From: Nguyenibacter vanlangensis
Lineage (GTDB): Bacteria; Pseudomonadota; Alphaproteobacteria; Acetobacterales; Acetobacteraceae
Direction: 5' to 3'
Assembly: GCF_038719015.1 (NCBI RefSeq)
Contig: NZ_CP152276.1
Coordinates: forward strand, 2,461,501 to 2,525,500
DNA: 64,000 bases
Shown: in pieces, positions 1-8,775 of the stretch
Position numbering within the stretch: position 1 is the first letter of the stretch
Layout: each line of letters opens with the position of its first letter
The notes under the pieces: generated by a model
Databases searched by the model: none
Told to the model about the DNA's origin: nothing
The model's input: only the letters and a program-made list of their open reading frames with translations
Translations under genes and position numbers: made by a program

Positions 1-43
1 GGTATTGCGCACGCGGATCCTGCATTGTCAGACGGTCGGCCAT
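1..43 (-). CDS. Short-chain dehydrogenase (YghA-like), N-terminal fragment
   Basis: Only the first 14 codons are in the window; the gene runs off the left edge. The start is fixed by an AGGAG nine bases before the ATG. The visible peptide is MADRLTMQDPRAQY, which resembles the N terminus of YghA-type NAD(P)-dependent short-chain dehydrogenases, whose leaders carry a DP-x-x-QY motif before the Rossmann fold. It lies downstream of the KGG-repeat gene on the same strand, so the two could be co-transcribed as a stress pair. The family call rests on a very short stretch. Confidence 0.4.
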   Translation of the reverse strand, partial: MADRLTMQDPRAQY

Positions 44-197
44 GACGTGCATCTCCTTCGATCGGGGCGCGAGAGAAAGCTGCCGCTTCCGGACGGACGG
101 CTCGGGGCGGTCGTCATGCGACCGCCCCGGTGGTCGTCACCGGCCCGCCGGGCAGTATCCGGTGCCTTTCGCACGCTCCCTGAACGACTTGCTCTTT

Positions 198-542
198 TTA
201 CTCGCCCTTATGGGATGCGTGGCCGCCCTTACGGCCGGCTTCTACCGCTTTTTCATGATCCTGGGCAAAATTGCCGGGATTGTGCTCGGCACCGCCGCCG
301 CCATGGCTGTGCTGGCCGCCCTTGCGGCCGGCCTCTGCCGCCTTTTCGCGATCCTGAGCGAAATTGCCGGGATTATGCTCGGCACCGCCGCCGCCATGGC
401 TGTGCTGGCCGCCCTTGCGACCGGCCTCTGCCGCCTTTTCGCGATCCTGGGCGAAATTGCCCGGGTTATGCTCTGCACCGCCGCCACCGCGGCTGTCGGC
501 CGCGCGCGCGATGGGCGAATGGTAAATTTCCGTGAAATTCAT
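198..542 (-). CDS. KGG-repeat (con-10/YciG-like) stress protein
   Basis: A small (114 aa), very hydrophilic protein made of an 18-residue leader followed by three near-identical 31-residue repeats. Each repeat carries the NPGNFAQD and KAAEAGRKGG motifs typical of the stress-induced KGG repeat family (E. coli YciG, fungal con-10). Family members are induced by stress or in stationary phase and their biochemical role is poorly known. The ATG at 542 is chosen because GGAG sits six bases upstream; an in-frame ATG four codons earlier lacks a comparable site. No signal peptide or membrane segment is visible. The downstream same-strand neighbour is the partial dehydrogenase. Confidence 0.8.
   Translation of the reverse strand: MNFTEIYHSPIARAADSRGGGGAEHNPGNFAQDREKAAEAGRKGGQHSHGGGGAEHNPGNFAQDREKAAEAGRKGGQHSHGGGGAEHNPGNFAQDHEKAVEAGRKGGHASHKGE
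210..488 (-). repeat. Three tandem 93-bp units inside the KGG gene
   Basis: Units at 396-488, 303-395 and 210-302 encode the three 31-residue KGG repeats. The first two are nearly identical at the amino-acid level. The last diverges at its end (HASH instead of QHSH) and carries DHEKAVEAG instead of DREKAAEAG, consistent with stepwise tandem duplication. Confidence 0.85.
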
Positions 543-940
543 GACATGCTCCATTTTTTTGAAAAGGGAGCCTCGCATTGTGCGACGGTCACCATGGACT
601 CGCTGCCCCCTAGCCGCCCGACATGCCGCATCGGGCGAAATCCCAGATAATGCCTCCAAGATTTCCTACACGGTCATCGCTTATCAACGATTCGCGAGCT
701 ATATCCCAAGATCATGATATTTCGAAACTTCCGTGTCCCGGCGTTCTCATATCGACGCCTTGAGGCCCGTTGCCGGATTTCAGATCGTGCAACTGCCAGG
801 CAGCGTCAAGCTTTGGCGGAAACCGGGCTATGGCGGCCCCTGGAAATCATTGCGGCGTGAAGGACGACGCGTGGCCATTGGCGGAACTCTGTCCGTTTTT
901 ACAGGACAATGCGGACGTACTGGCCGTCTTCATCGCCAGG
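543..940. other. Intergenic region, no gene recognised
   Basis: About 400 bases between the KGG gene and the 3' end of the aldo/keto reductase. It must hold the KGG promoter, but I see no convincing -35/-10 or GGAAC-type stress promoter and no plausible coding sequence. Confidence 0.4.
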
Positions 941-1972
941 TCAGGCAGCTTTTCGCTCGGCAATCGGCCGCCGGCGCAGGCTTGCCTGCTTCACTGCCGG
1001 CGGCTGGTAATTCGCCTCGTTCACGCCGATATCGGCACCCGGCGGCACGACTTGATCAATCTGATCCAGAACGTCATCGCTGAGCCGAACTTCGGCGCCG
1101 GCCAGCAGGTCATCGAGCTGCTGTTGGGTGCGGGGACCAAGGATCGCCGAGGTGACGGCGGGATGCGCCATGACGAAGCCAAGGGCCATATGAGTCAAAG
1201 ACAGGCCCGCCCCCTGCGCGATCGGGATCAGCTGCTCGATCGCGTCGAGACTGCGCTCGTCGGACATTTGCTTGGGGAAGACTTTGACACGCAGGGAGTC
1301 GGGGAGCGGCTGTCCCTTGCGATAGCGACCCGTGAGCATCCCCTTCGAGAGCGGACTCCAAACCAGGACGCCCATGCCGTAGCGCTGGCAGGTGGGGAGC
1401 ATGTCCCGCTCGATGCCGCGATCCAGGATGGAGTAAGGCGGCTGCTCCGTACGGAAGCGGCCAAGCCCGCGTCGCTCGGCGACCCACTGGGCCTCGACGA
1501 TTTCGGATACGGGAAAGGTCGAGCTGCCGATCGCGCGTACCTTGCCCGCGCGCATCAGATCGGTGAGAACCGACAGGGTTTCCTCGATATCAGTGTCCGG
1601 CGCCGGGCGGTGAATCTGGTAGAGGTCGATATAGTCGGTCTGCAGGCGGCGCAGAGAGCCCTCCACCGCGGAGGTGATCCACCGCCGCGAGTTCCCCTGC
1701 ATATTCGGATCGTCGCCCATCGGGCCATGCACCTTGGTGGCGAGCACGATGCGGTCACGCCGTCCCTTGAGGGCTTTGCCAACGATCTCCTCGGATTCTC
1801 CAGCGCTGTAGCGATCGGCGGTGTCGATAAAGTTGATGCCGAAATCCAAGGCCTTGTGAACGATCTGGATGCAGTCATCGTGATCGGGATTGGCCAATTT
1901 TCCAAACATCATCGCGCCCAGGCAGTAGGGGCTGACCTTGATCCCGGTGCGACCGAGCGTGCGGTATTGCAT
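941..1972 (-). CDS. Aldo/keto reductase
   Basis: A 343-residue NADPH-dependent aldo/keto reductase that starts MQYRTLGRTGIKVSPYCLG, the usual opening of the general-stress AKR group. The catalytic tetrad can be read: Asp and Tyr in FIDTADRYSAGESEE, Lys in VLATKVHG, and the His in the same VHG segment. Substrates are probably small aldehydes or ketones and are not determinable here. The start is supported by AGGAG six bases before the ATG. It is transcribed divergently from the TetR gene across a 117-bp gap with two palindromes, so TetR very likely represses it. No signal peptide is present, so it should be cytoplasmic. Confidence 0.9.
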   Translation of the reverse strand: MQYRTLGRTGIKVSPYCLGAMMFGKLANPDHDDCIQIVHKALDFGINFIDTADRYSAGESEEIVGKALKGRRDRIVLATKVHGPMGDDPNMQGNSRRWITSAVEGSLRRLQTDYIDLYQIHRPAPDTDIEETLSVLTDLMRAGKVRAIGSSTFPVSEIVEAQWVAERRGLGRFRTEQPPYSILDRGIERDMLPTCQRYGMGVLVWSPLSKGMLTGRYRKGQPLPDSLRVKVFPKQMSDERSLDAIEQLIPIAQGAGLSLTHMALGFVMAHPAVTSAILGPRTQQQLDDLLAGAEVRLSDDVLDQIDQVVPPGADIGVNEANYQPPAVKQASLRRRPIAERKAA

Positions 1973-2033
1973 GGCGTTCTCCTGTGGCTGCGATCGTTTG
2001 GCGGCGACCGCCGATCCGTGATAGCCAGCATAA

Positions 2034-2050
2034 CCGGAACGGCGTTCCGG
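2034..2050. promoter_or_regulatory. TetR operator half A (palindrome)
   Basis: CCGGAACGGCGTTCCGG reads as two perfect 7-bp arms (CCGGAAC/GTTCCGG) around a 3-bp centre. It lies in the shared promoter of the aldo/keto reductase and tetR, 23 bp centre-to-centre from a second copy. Confidence 0.75.
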
Positions 2051-2056
2051 GTTTAT

Positions 2057-2073
2057 ACGGAACGATGTTCCGT
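2057..2073. promoter_or_regulatory. TetR operator half B (palindrome)
   Basis: ACGGAACGATGTTCCGT has arms ACGGAAC/GTTCCGT around a 3-bp centre and shares the core CGGAAC-N3-GTTCCG with the site at 2034. Its right end is 16 bases before the tetR ATG, a position suited to autorepression. Confidence 0.75.
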
Positions 2074-2089
2074 TTTTCAACCGGATTCT

Positions 2090-2740
2090 ATGATGAACGA
2101 GGAAGCAGACGATCAGACCGGCGGTTCGAACCGCGAACGCCCAGCCGAGCGCCGCCCGCGCGCCGATGCGCAGCGCAATCTCGACGCGTTGCTTCGCGCG
2201 GCGAAGGCGGTGTTCGCCGAGTCGGGCGTGGACGCACCCGTCCGCGAAATCGCTGAGCGTGCCGGTGTCGGGGTAGGCACCGTCTATCGACATTTCCCGC
2301 AGCGCGCCGGCCTTGTCGCCGCGGTCTGCCGTCAGGAAATGGATGCCTGCGCCGACGCGGCGCCGCTTCTGGCGAACGAGAACCCGCCGTTCGAGGCATT
2401 GATGAAATGGTTGCAGCGATACGCGGCCTGGGTTGGAACGAAGCGTGGGCTCGCAAAGGCGTTGCATTCAGGCGATCCGGCATTCCAAGCCCTGCCCGCA
2501 TATTTCGAGCAGCACCTGCGGCCTGCCTTCCGGACGCTCTTCTCGTCCGCCGTCGCCGCCGGCGTGGTTCGGGCGGACGTCGATCCTGACGACCTTCTTG
2601 GCGCGGTTGCGAGCCTGTGCATGTCTGCGCACAATAGCTCGGCTGATCACGCGGGACGCATGGTAGCGCTTCTTGTGGACGGACTGCGCTATGGATGCGT
2701 CGCGCCAACGGCGCAGGTGGCCGGTCGGCCGCGGGAGTGA
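2090..2740 (+). CDS. TetR-family transcriptional repressor
   Basis: A 216-residue TetR protein. Residues ~28-75 form the helix-turn-helix, with the VREIAERAGVGVGTVYRHFP signature of the family. The rest is a ligand-binding helical domain with no recognised ligand. Two adjacent ATGs (2090, 2093) could start it and neither has a strong ribosome site. The DNA-binding domain follows a ~25-residue charged leader. The gene is divergent from the aldo/keto reductase, with twin operators between them, implying repression of both genes and relief by an aldehyde- or electrophile-type effector (inference from the neighbour). Confidence 0.9.
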   Translation: MMNEEADDQTGGSNRERPAERRPRADAQRNLDALLRAAKAVFAESGVDAPVREIAERAGVGVGTVYRHFPQRAGLVAAVCRQEMDACADAAPLLANENPPFEALMKWLQRYAAWVGTKRGLAKALHSGDPAFQALPAYFEQHLRPAFRTLFSSAVAAGVVRADVDPDDLLGAVASLCMSAHNSSADHAGRMVALLVDGLRYGCVAPTAQVAGRPRE

Positions 2741-3192
2741 AAAGAGCCGACTCGGGCCCGGGTCTGTGTTTGTTATTTTTGAACTATTGTGGCTATCTGC
2801 GTCATTCCGCAGCATATTTCAATCCGGTGACAATTCTCACGCGTACGTCAGAAGGGGCTTGCCACATCATGCGTTCGTGAGTATTTCAGAATGTAGCCGA
2901 CCGAATGAACTTAAGCGGTTCAGGGCGCATGGCCGCCGGGTGGATCCGCTCGATCCGTCCCGGTATTTCATATGACGGCGCCTCCGGTGATTTTACGGAT
3001 ATTGCGGCCGGTATTATGGTTCTTCCGTCTCTTCGTTCCCGGGCGCGGGGAGCGGGATGCCGATGGCATCGGTGCGTGATTTTGTAGAAATCGATATTCC
3101 ACCATTTCTTTTCATCACGTGGATGCGCGGCGTTATCGTGCGGCCGGCAGGTCCCTATGGGCCCCGTGTGGCGGCGTATGAAGGAAGAGTGC
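2741..3192. other. Intergenic region before the secretion operon
   Basis: A 450-bp gap, partly AT-rich (2760-2860 and 3075-3125), that probably carries the promoter of the type I secretion operon. I could not assign clear -35/-10 boxes, a terminator for tetR, or a credible short gene. Confidence 0.4.
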
Positions 3193-5451
3193 GTGAACGA
3201 ATCCCATCGCGCGTCCGGCGCCTTTGCGTCCGCGCGTCCGGCGCCCGATCCGACATCCCCTGCGGCATCCGATCCGGCAACGGCGCGCATCCAGGCCGCC
3301 ATGGCGGCGGCGCGCCATCATGGGCTCGACCTCGACCCGCGCGATTTCGCCCGCGAGCCGGGGGAGGACACGCCCTCGCCCGCGACCCTGGCCCGCTGGC
3401 TGACCGAACAGGGCGCGGTGGCGCGGGGCATGCGGCTGACATGGCCGCATCTGATCCGGCTTCACAACACGCCGCCGATCGTCTTGATGTTTCGCGACGG
3501 CGCCGCGGCGCTGATGGTGCGCGCCGATCCCGCGCGCGGCCTGGTCTGGCTGCGCGATCCGATGGCGGCGGCGTCCGATTCCCCCGTTCCGGTCGATGAG
3601 ACCCATCTTTCCCAGCTCTGGACCGGCGACGTGCTGCTGGTCAAGCGTGCGCGCGACGCGACCGAGGCCGACGCGCCGGTCAACGCCGCCTGGATGCTCC
3701 GCATGGTCCTGCGCGAGCGCGGGCTGCTGCGCGATATCCTGCTGGCTTCGGTCATCCTGAGCGTCCTGGCCGTCTTTCCGGCGCTTCTGGTCATGCAGGT
3801 CATCGACCGGGTGGTCAATTACGCGTCGATGGCGACCCTGTTCTCGATCACCGCGCTGATGGTGATCCTGTCCGGATATGAAATGCTGCTGTCCCATGCC
3901 CGGCGCGAACTCACGCTGGTGCTGACGACGCGCATCGACACGCGGATTTCGCTGCATGCCTTCAATCGGCTGCTGTCGCTGCCGCTGGATTTCTTCGAGC
4001 GCGAGCAGGGCGGCCAGGTCATCGGCCGCGTCATGGCCATCTTCAAGGTGCGCGACTTCCTGACCGGCCGGCTGCTCAGCACCTTCCTCGACCTGTTCAC
4101 CCTGATCGTCATCCTGCCGGTGCTGTTCTATCTCAGCGCCACCCTGGCCTGGATCACGCTGGCCGCCGCCGCCCTGATCGGCCTGATCGTCCTGGTCTTC
4201 ATGCGGCCGATGACCCGTCTCTATGGGCGCGTCATCGGGGCCGAGATGGCGCGTAACTCAGTCATGCACGAATCGGTCGCCGGGATCCGCACGATCAAGA
4301 CCCTGGCCCTGGAATCCGCCCGGCGTGAGGAATGGGACGACCGCACGGCGCAGGTCGTGCGCTGGCGCCTGGCGGCCGGCCGGCTGGCCAACTGGCCCGC
4401 GACATTGTCCGCGCCGCTGGACCAGTTTCTCAATCGCGGCATCATGCTGGTCGGCGCGTGGCTGATCCTGACGGGCCATTCCGGGCTGGCCGCCGGCGGG
4501 CTGATGGGCTTCATGATGCTGGGCGGCCGCGTCGCCGCGCCGCTGGCCAGCCTGGCCCGCCTGCTGGAGAACCTCAACGAGGTCGCGTCCTCGCTGTCCG
4601 AGGCCGCGCTGGTCCTCAACCAGCCCACCGAAACCCGCGCGCTGACCACCGGCATGCGGCCGCAGATCCATGGCGCCCTGTCCTTCGGCAATGTCGATTT
4701 CACCTATCCCGGCGCGACGGTCAAGGCGCTGGACGATGTCAGCTTCGCGGTGCCGGCCGGCACCATGCTGGGCGTGGTCGGCCGCAGCGGCTCGGGCAAA
4801 TCGACCATCACCCGGCTGCTGCAGGGCGTCAGCCGCGCCTATACCGGCCAGCTACGGCTGGACGGGGTCGATCTGCGCGACATCAACCTGACCCATCTGC
4901 GCCGGTCCTGCGGCGTGGTGCTGCAGGATAATTTCCTCTTCCGCGGCACGATCCGCGACAACATCACCGCCGGCCGTCCCGGCCTGACGATGGACGACGT
5001 CGCCCGCGCCGCCCGCCTGGCCGGAGCCGACGAATTCATCGAACGCATGCCCGGCGGCTATGATACGTGGATCGAGGAAGGATCGACCAATATTTCCGGC
5101 GGCCAGCGTCAGCGCCTGGCGATCGCCCGCGCCCTGATCGCCGACCCCAGGCTGATGATCCTGGACGAGGCCACCTCGGCCCTCGATCCGGAAAGCGAGG
5201 CCCTGGTCAACGCCAACCTGCAACGGATCGCCCGCGGGCGGACCATGGTCATCGTCTCGCACCGCCTGTCCTCGCTGGTCCATTGCGACCAGATCCTGGT
5301 GATGGATCGCGGCGCGGTGGTCGATATCGGGCCGCACGCGGCGCTGCTGGACCGCTGCGCGCTCTATCGCGGACTCTGGATGCAGCAGAACCGCCATGCG
5401 CCGGTCGTCGCGCGGATCCCCGCGACGGCCGCGCGGGCGGAGGGGCGCTGA
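3193..5451 (+). CDS. Type I secretion ABC transporter (HlyB/LapB-like)
   Basis: Inner-membrane ATPase/permease of a type I secretion system, 752 aa. Residues ~25-160 form a C39-peptidase-like domain without a catalytic cysteine motif, as in HlyB, so it should bind rather than cut the substrate. A six-helix membrane domain follows (~175-455). The nucleotide-binding domain has Walker A GRSGSGKST near residue 530, signature SGGQRQRLAIARAL near 633, Walker B LMILDEATSALD and the H-loop IVSHRLS. I chose GTG 3193 because AAGGA lies seven bases upstream; ATG 3157 and 3178 are in frame without good sites. The HlyD-like gene follows after three bases, so the two are co-translated parts of one exporter. 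Confidence 0.92.
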   Translation: MNESHRASGAFASARPAPDPTSPAASDPATARIQAAMAAARHHGLDLDPRDFAREPGEDTPSPATLARWLTEQGAVARGMRLTWPHLIRLHNTPPIVLMFRDGAAALMVRADPARGLVWLRDPMAAASDSPVPVDETHLSQLWTGDVLLVKRARDATEADAPVNAAWMLRMVLRERGLLRDILLASVILSVLAVFPALLVMQVIDRVVNYASMATLFSITALMVILSGYEMLLSHARRELTLVLTTRIDTRISLHAFNRLLSLPLDFFEREQGGQVIGRVMAIFKVRDFLTGRLLSTFLDLFTLIVILPVLFYLSATLAWITLAAAALIGLIVLVFMRPMTRLYGRVIGAEMARNSVMHESVAGIRTIKTLALESARREEWDDRTAQVVRWRLAAGRLANWPATLSAPLDQFLNRGIMLVGAWLILTGHSGLAAGGLMGFMMLGGRVAAPLASLARLLENLNEVASSLSEAALVLNQPTETRALTTGMRPQIHGALSFGNVDFTYPGATVKALDDVSFAVPAGTMLGVVGRSGSGKSTITRLLQGVSRAYTGQLRLDGVDLRDINLTHLRRSCGVVLQDNFLFRGTIRDNITAGRPGLTMDDVARAARLAGADEFIERMPGGYDTWIEEGSTNISGGQRQRLAIARALIADPRLMILDEATSALDPESEALVNANLQRIARGRTMVIVSHRLSSLVHCDQILVMDRGAVVDIGPHAALLDRCALYRGLWMQQNRHAPVVARIPATAARAEGR

Positions 5452-5454
5452 ACC

Positions 5455-6897
5455 ATGAGCCATTCCGACGCCACGTCTCCGGCAGCGCCCTTGGCGGCCC
5501 CCCTTGCCGCCCCCCTGGCGGCGAACGACCCGTTTTCGCCGCGCGACCTGCCGCCCGCGCTGCTGGAATTCCACTCGCCCAGCACCGCGCTGATCAACCT
5601 GCCGCCCACCGCGTCGGCCCGGCATACGACCTGGGTCGTCGTGGCCATGGCGGTGGCCAGCTTCGTCGCCATGGGCGTCTTTCCGCTCGACCGGGTCGTT
5701 TCCGCCGGTGGCCATCTGGTCTCGACCGATCCCACCCTGGTCGTCCAGCCCTTCGATACGTCGATCGTCCGCTCCATCGACGTGCATGAAGGCGATTTCG
5801 TGCGCAAGGGACAGGTGCTGGCGCGCCTGGACCCGACCATCAGCACCGCGGAGCTGGAGAATCGCCGCGCCCAGGTGGCCAGCTACGCGGCCGAGGTCGC
5901 GCGCCTGACGGCCGAGGCCGAGGGCCGCCAGTACGCCCCCGACCCGCGCAATCCCGCCTCGGTCCAGGAGGCGGCGACCTTCCTGCGCCGCCGGCAGGAA
6001 TACCAGGCCAAGATCCAGGATTACGACCACCAGATCGCCGGCCAGCAAAGCGCGCTGCAGGGGGCGCTGGCCAATGCCGCCATGTATGCCGCCCGGGCGC
6101 GGGTCGCATCGAGCGTGCTGTCGATGCGGCGTACCCTGCAGCGCGACCAGGTGGGCAGCCGCCTGTCCACCCTCGGGGCGCAGAACGACCTGATGGAGGT
6201 CGAGCGTGCCCAGATCGCCGCCCGGCAGGACGCGGCGGGCGCGCGCGACAAGATCAGCGCGCTGACCGCCCAGCGCGCGGCGGTGATCAGCGACTGGAGC
6301 GCCGCGACCCTGCAGCAATTGTCCGAGGCCGAACATCACCTGTTCGACGCCCGCAGCGACTATGCCAAGGCGCAGTTGCGCGGCAGCCTGGTGGAACTGC
6401 GCGCCGACCGCGACGCGGTGGTGCTGACCATCGCCCGCATCTCGGTCGGCGCGGTGGTCAATACGGCGGACCGGATGATGACCCTGGTGCCGGTCGGCAG
6501 CGGGCTTGAGATGGAAGCCGTGCTGCGCGGCGCCGATGCCGGCTTCGTGCGCACCGGCGACAAGGCGCTGCTGAAATTCGCGACCTTTCCCTACGACCAG
6601 TATGGCGGCGCGGATGCCACCGTGCGCACGATCAGTGCCGACTCCTTCTCCGCCGGCGCCGACGACCAGGAGCAGCGCGGGCACGACGCCGCCCCGGCCG
6701 CCGCCGACGGCCAGCACATGTTCTATCGCGTGCGCCTGCGGATCGACCGCATGACACTGCGCGGCGTGCCGTCCTTCTTCAGGCCGCGCCCCGGCATGCC
6801 GGCGACGGTGGACATCAAGGTGGGACGGCGGACCATCCTGCAATATCTGTTCAGCCGCATCGCGCCGCTGGCCACCGAGGGCATGCGCGAACCATGA
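5455..6897 (+). CDS. Type I secretion membrane-fusion protein (HlyD-like)
   Basis: Periplasmic adaptor of the exporter, 480 aa. A Pro/Ala-rich cytoplasmic leader with three PLAA repeats precedes a single membrane helix (~57-80). Next come the first lipoyl half (VVQPFDTSIVRSIDVHEGD), a long Ala/Gln-rich coiled-coil hairpin (~135-300) and a beta-barrel domain. It starts three bases after the ABC gene stops, with a GAGGGGC site. It should link the ABC protein to a TolC-type duct; no such duct is encoded in this operon, the nearest candidate being at 52178. Its stop overlaps the next ATG. Confidence 0.9.
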   Translation: MSHSDATSPAAPLAAPLAAPLAANDPFSPRDLPPALLEFHSPSTALINLPPTASARHTTWVVVAMAVASFVAMGVFPLDRVVSAGGHLVSTDPTLVVQPFDTSIVRSIDVHEGDFVRKGQVLARLDPTISTAELENRRAQVASYAAEVARLTAEAEGRQYAPDPRNPASVQEAATFLRRRQEYQAKIQDYDHQIAGQQSALQGALANAAMYAARARVASSVLSMRRTLQRDQVGSRLSTLGAQNDLMEVERAQIAARQDAAGARDKISALTAQRAAVISDWSAATLQQLSEAEHHLFDARSDYAKAQLRGSLVELRADRDAVVLTIARISVGAVVNTADRMMTLVPVGSGLEMEAVLRGADAGFVRTGDKALLKFATFPYDQYGGADATVRTISADSFSAGADDQEQRGHDAAPAAADGQHMFYRVRLRIDRMTLRGVPSFFRPRPGMPATVDIKVGRRTILQYLFSRIAPLATEGMREP

Positions 6898-8249
6898 CGG
6901 CGCGCGCTCCATTCGCGGCGCTGCGCCGGCACGTCGCCGCGCGCGTCTCGCCCCAGGCGCGATGCGCGCGCGCCGTCGCGCTGCTGGCGGCCGGGCAGGC
7001 GGTAAAAGCCGCCGCCCTGTTCGGCCGGCTGGCGCAATCCGGCCATGCCGAAGCGCAGTTCCGGCTGGCGCGCGCCTATCTGGATGGTACCGGCGTGCCC
7101 CGCCGCGTGGACGAGGCCGCGCGCTGGATGCGCCGCGCGGCCGAAGGCGGCTGGACCGAGGCGCGTTTCATGCTCGCCACCCTGTATCTGCGCGGCCTGC
7201 CGCCGGATGACGACGCGCCCGCCCTGCCATGGGCCGCCCGCGCCCCTGCCCCGCCCGCCGCGCCGGACCCGCGCCGGGCGCTGCACTGGGCGCATCTGGC
7301 CGCCCAGGCCGGCTCGGCCGATGCCCAGGCGCTGGTTGCCCATATCCTGGCCGACGGGCCGCCGGACCTGCGCGATCCCGACGCCGCGCCGGAGTGGTAC
7401 CGCCGCGCGGCGGCCGGCGGCAGCGCGCAGGGCCAACTGGGATGGGGGCTGGCCCTGCTGCGTGCCGCGCGCGACGAACGGGACCGCGCCGAGGCCGCCC
7501 GGATGGTGCGACAGGCCGCCGACCAGGGAATGGGCAGCGCCTTCTACGTGCTGGGCACGTTGGCCGAGCGCGGCGAGGACGCCGAGCCCGATCCGATCCG
7601 CGCCGCGGCGCTCTATCACCAGGCGGCGGAGCGGAACGTGCCGACCGCGCAGTTCCGCTATGGCCTGGCCTGCCTGCACGGGCGCGGCGTGGCGCGGGAC
7701 GTCGCGCGCGCCGAAACCTGGCTGCGCCGCGCGGCCCTGGCGGGCGAGACCGATGCCGCCGCACTGGTCGGCGACCTGAATGCCGGCCACGCCGGCATGG
7801 CCCCGAACCCTGTCGAAGCCGCCGCCTGGTACCGCCGCGCGGCCGAAGCCGGCCATGCCGGCGCCGCCTGCGCGCTGGGGCAAATGTTTCTGTCCGGCGC
7901 CGGTGGCGTGCCCGACAGGGCGCAGGCCACGCACTGGTTCCAGCGCGCGGCCGCGTCGGGCCACGCACAGGCGATGTTCTGCCTCGGCCTGCTTCACGAC
8001 CAGGCGGGGGACGGGCCGGACGATCGCCGGCGGGCCCTGGATTTGTTTCGCGGCGCGGCGGAACGGGGATTCGCGCCCTCGCAATGCATGCTCGGCCGAT
8101 ATCTGGCGCGGGGGCTGGCGGGTGCGGCCGACCCGGCGGAGGCCCGGCTGTGGCTGCACAAGGCCGAGCAGCAGGGGGAAAGGCAGGCCAGCGTGGAACT
8201 TTCCTGGTTGGATCGGACGGAGTCGGAATTGATGGGCGCGGGAGGCTGA
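6894..8249 (+). CDS. Sel1-repeat (TPR-like) protein
   Basis: A 451-residue protein consisting almost entirely of Sel1-like repeats, roughly 36 residues each, with the pattern A-x-x-x-L-G/A-x-x-Y/L-x-x-G-x-G-V followed by A-x-x-W-x-x-x-A-A. At least eight units are readable. Such solenoids act as protein-binding scaffolds. There is no obvious signal peptide or membrane segment, so it may be cytoplasmic. It overlaps the HlyD-like gene by four bases (ATGA), placing it firmly in the secretion operon. A role in presenting or holding the large GH15 substrate, or assembling the exporter, is an inference. Confidence 0.85.
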   Translation: MTARAPFAALRRHVAARVSPQARCARAVALLAAGQAVKAAALFGRLAQSGHAEAQFRLARAYLDGTGVPRRVDEAARWMRRAAEGGWTEARFMLATLYLRGLPPDDDAPALPWAARAPAPPAAPDPRRALHWAHLAAQAGSADAQALVAHILADGPPDLRDPDAAPEWYRRAAAGGSAQGQLGWGLALLRAARDERDRAEAARMVRQAADQGMGSAFYVLGTLAERGEDAEPDPIRAAALYHQAAERNVPTAQFRYGLACLHGRGVARDVARAETWLRRAALAGETDAAALVGDLNAGHAGMAPNPVEAAAWYRRAAEAGHAGAACALGQMFLSGAGGVPDRAQATHWFQRAAASGHAQAMFCLGLLHDQAGDGPDDRRRALDLFRGAAERGFAPSQCMLGRYLARGLAGAADPAEARLWLHKAEQQGERQASVELSWLDRTESELMGAGG

Positions 8250-8253
8250 CGGC

Positions 8254-8775
8254 ATGATGGACCGACGCACGGCGTTTCGCGCCGTCCTGCCCATGGCGGC
8301 GCTGTCCCTGCTGTCCGCCTGTTCGGGAATCGGAAAATTCGCGTCCGATACGATAAGTTTCCCGGGCAGTTTCCCGGGCGCCAATCCGAATGCGCCGCAC
8401 GGCGCGGCCGAAAATCTCCGCCGTGTGCGCGGCGAGACGGTCGCGGCCGCGCCGATTGTGCCCGAACCGGGCAATATCTGGCCCTCCGCGTCCGAGATCC
8501 TGTCCGGCGCCGGGGGGCCGGCCATGGCCGGGCCGGCGGTGCAGGCCGAACTGCAGCCCGGCGAAAGCCTCAGCCTGGGCGAGGACGCCGAGATCCGCAA
8601 CGGCGTGCAGATCGCGACCAATCCCGTCCCCAGGACGAAAACGCCCGATTTTTCCGACGCCGGCCATGCACCCGCCGCCGGACGCGCCGTCATCATTCCC
8701 AACGGTGACGGCACGAGCACCGTCATTTCGCCCACCGGGGCGGTGCGAACGATAAAGGACAAGATATATCAATGA
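8254..8775 (+). CDS. Putative lipoprotein of the secretion operon
   Basis: A 173-residue protein of unrecognised family. An N-terminal export signal ends in a lipobox, LLSAC, so Cys at about residue 23 should be lipidated. The mature part is Pro/Gly/Ala-rich and low in hydrophobic residues, ending in GRAVIIPNGDGTSTVISPTG, which looks like a short beta hairpin. Two adjacent ATGs (8254, 8257) follow GGAGGC. It is the last gene before the GH15 substrate gene and only four bases after the Sel1 gene. An envelope accessory role in export is inferred from position alone. Confidence 0.7.
   Translation: MMDRRTAFRAVLPMAALSLLSACSGIGKFASDTISFPGSFPGANPNAPHGAAENLRRVRGETVAAAPIVPEPGNIWPSASEILSGAGGPAMAGPAVQAELQPGESLSLGEDAEIRNGVQIATNPVPRTKTPDFSDAGHAPAAGRAVIIPNGDGTSTVISPTGAVRTIKDKIYQ

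Noticed and set aside
741..940. Possible gene remnant after the aldo/keto reductase
   Set aside because: Plus-strand frames here run antisense into the reductase and show no family motif or ribosome site.
4852..6912. Long minus-strand open frame across the ABC and HlyD-like genes
   Set aside because: Same cause: His/Arg/Gly/Gln-rich shadow of genuine plus-strand genes with recognisable motifs.
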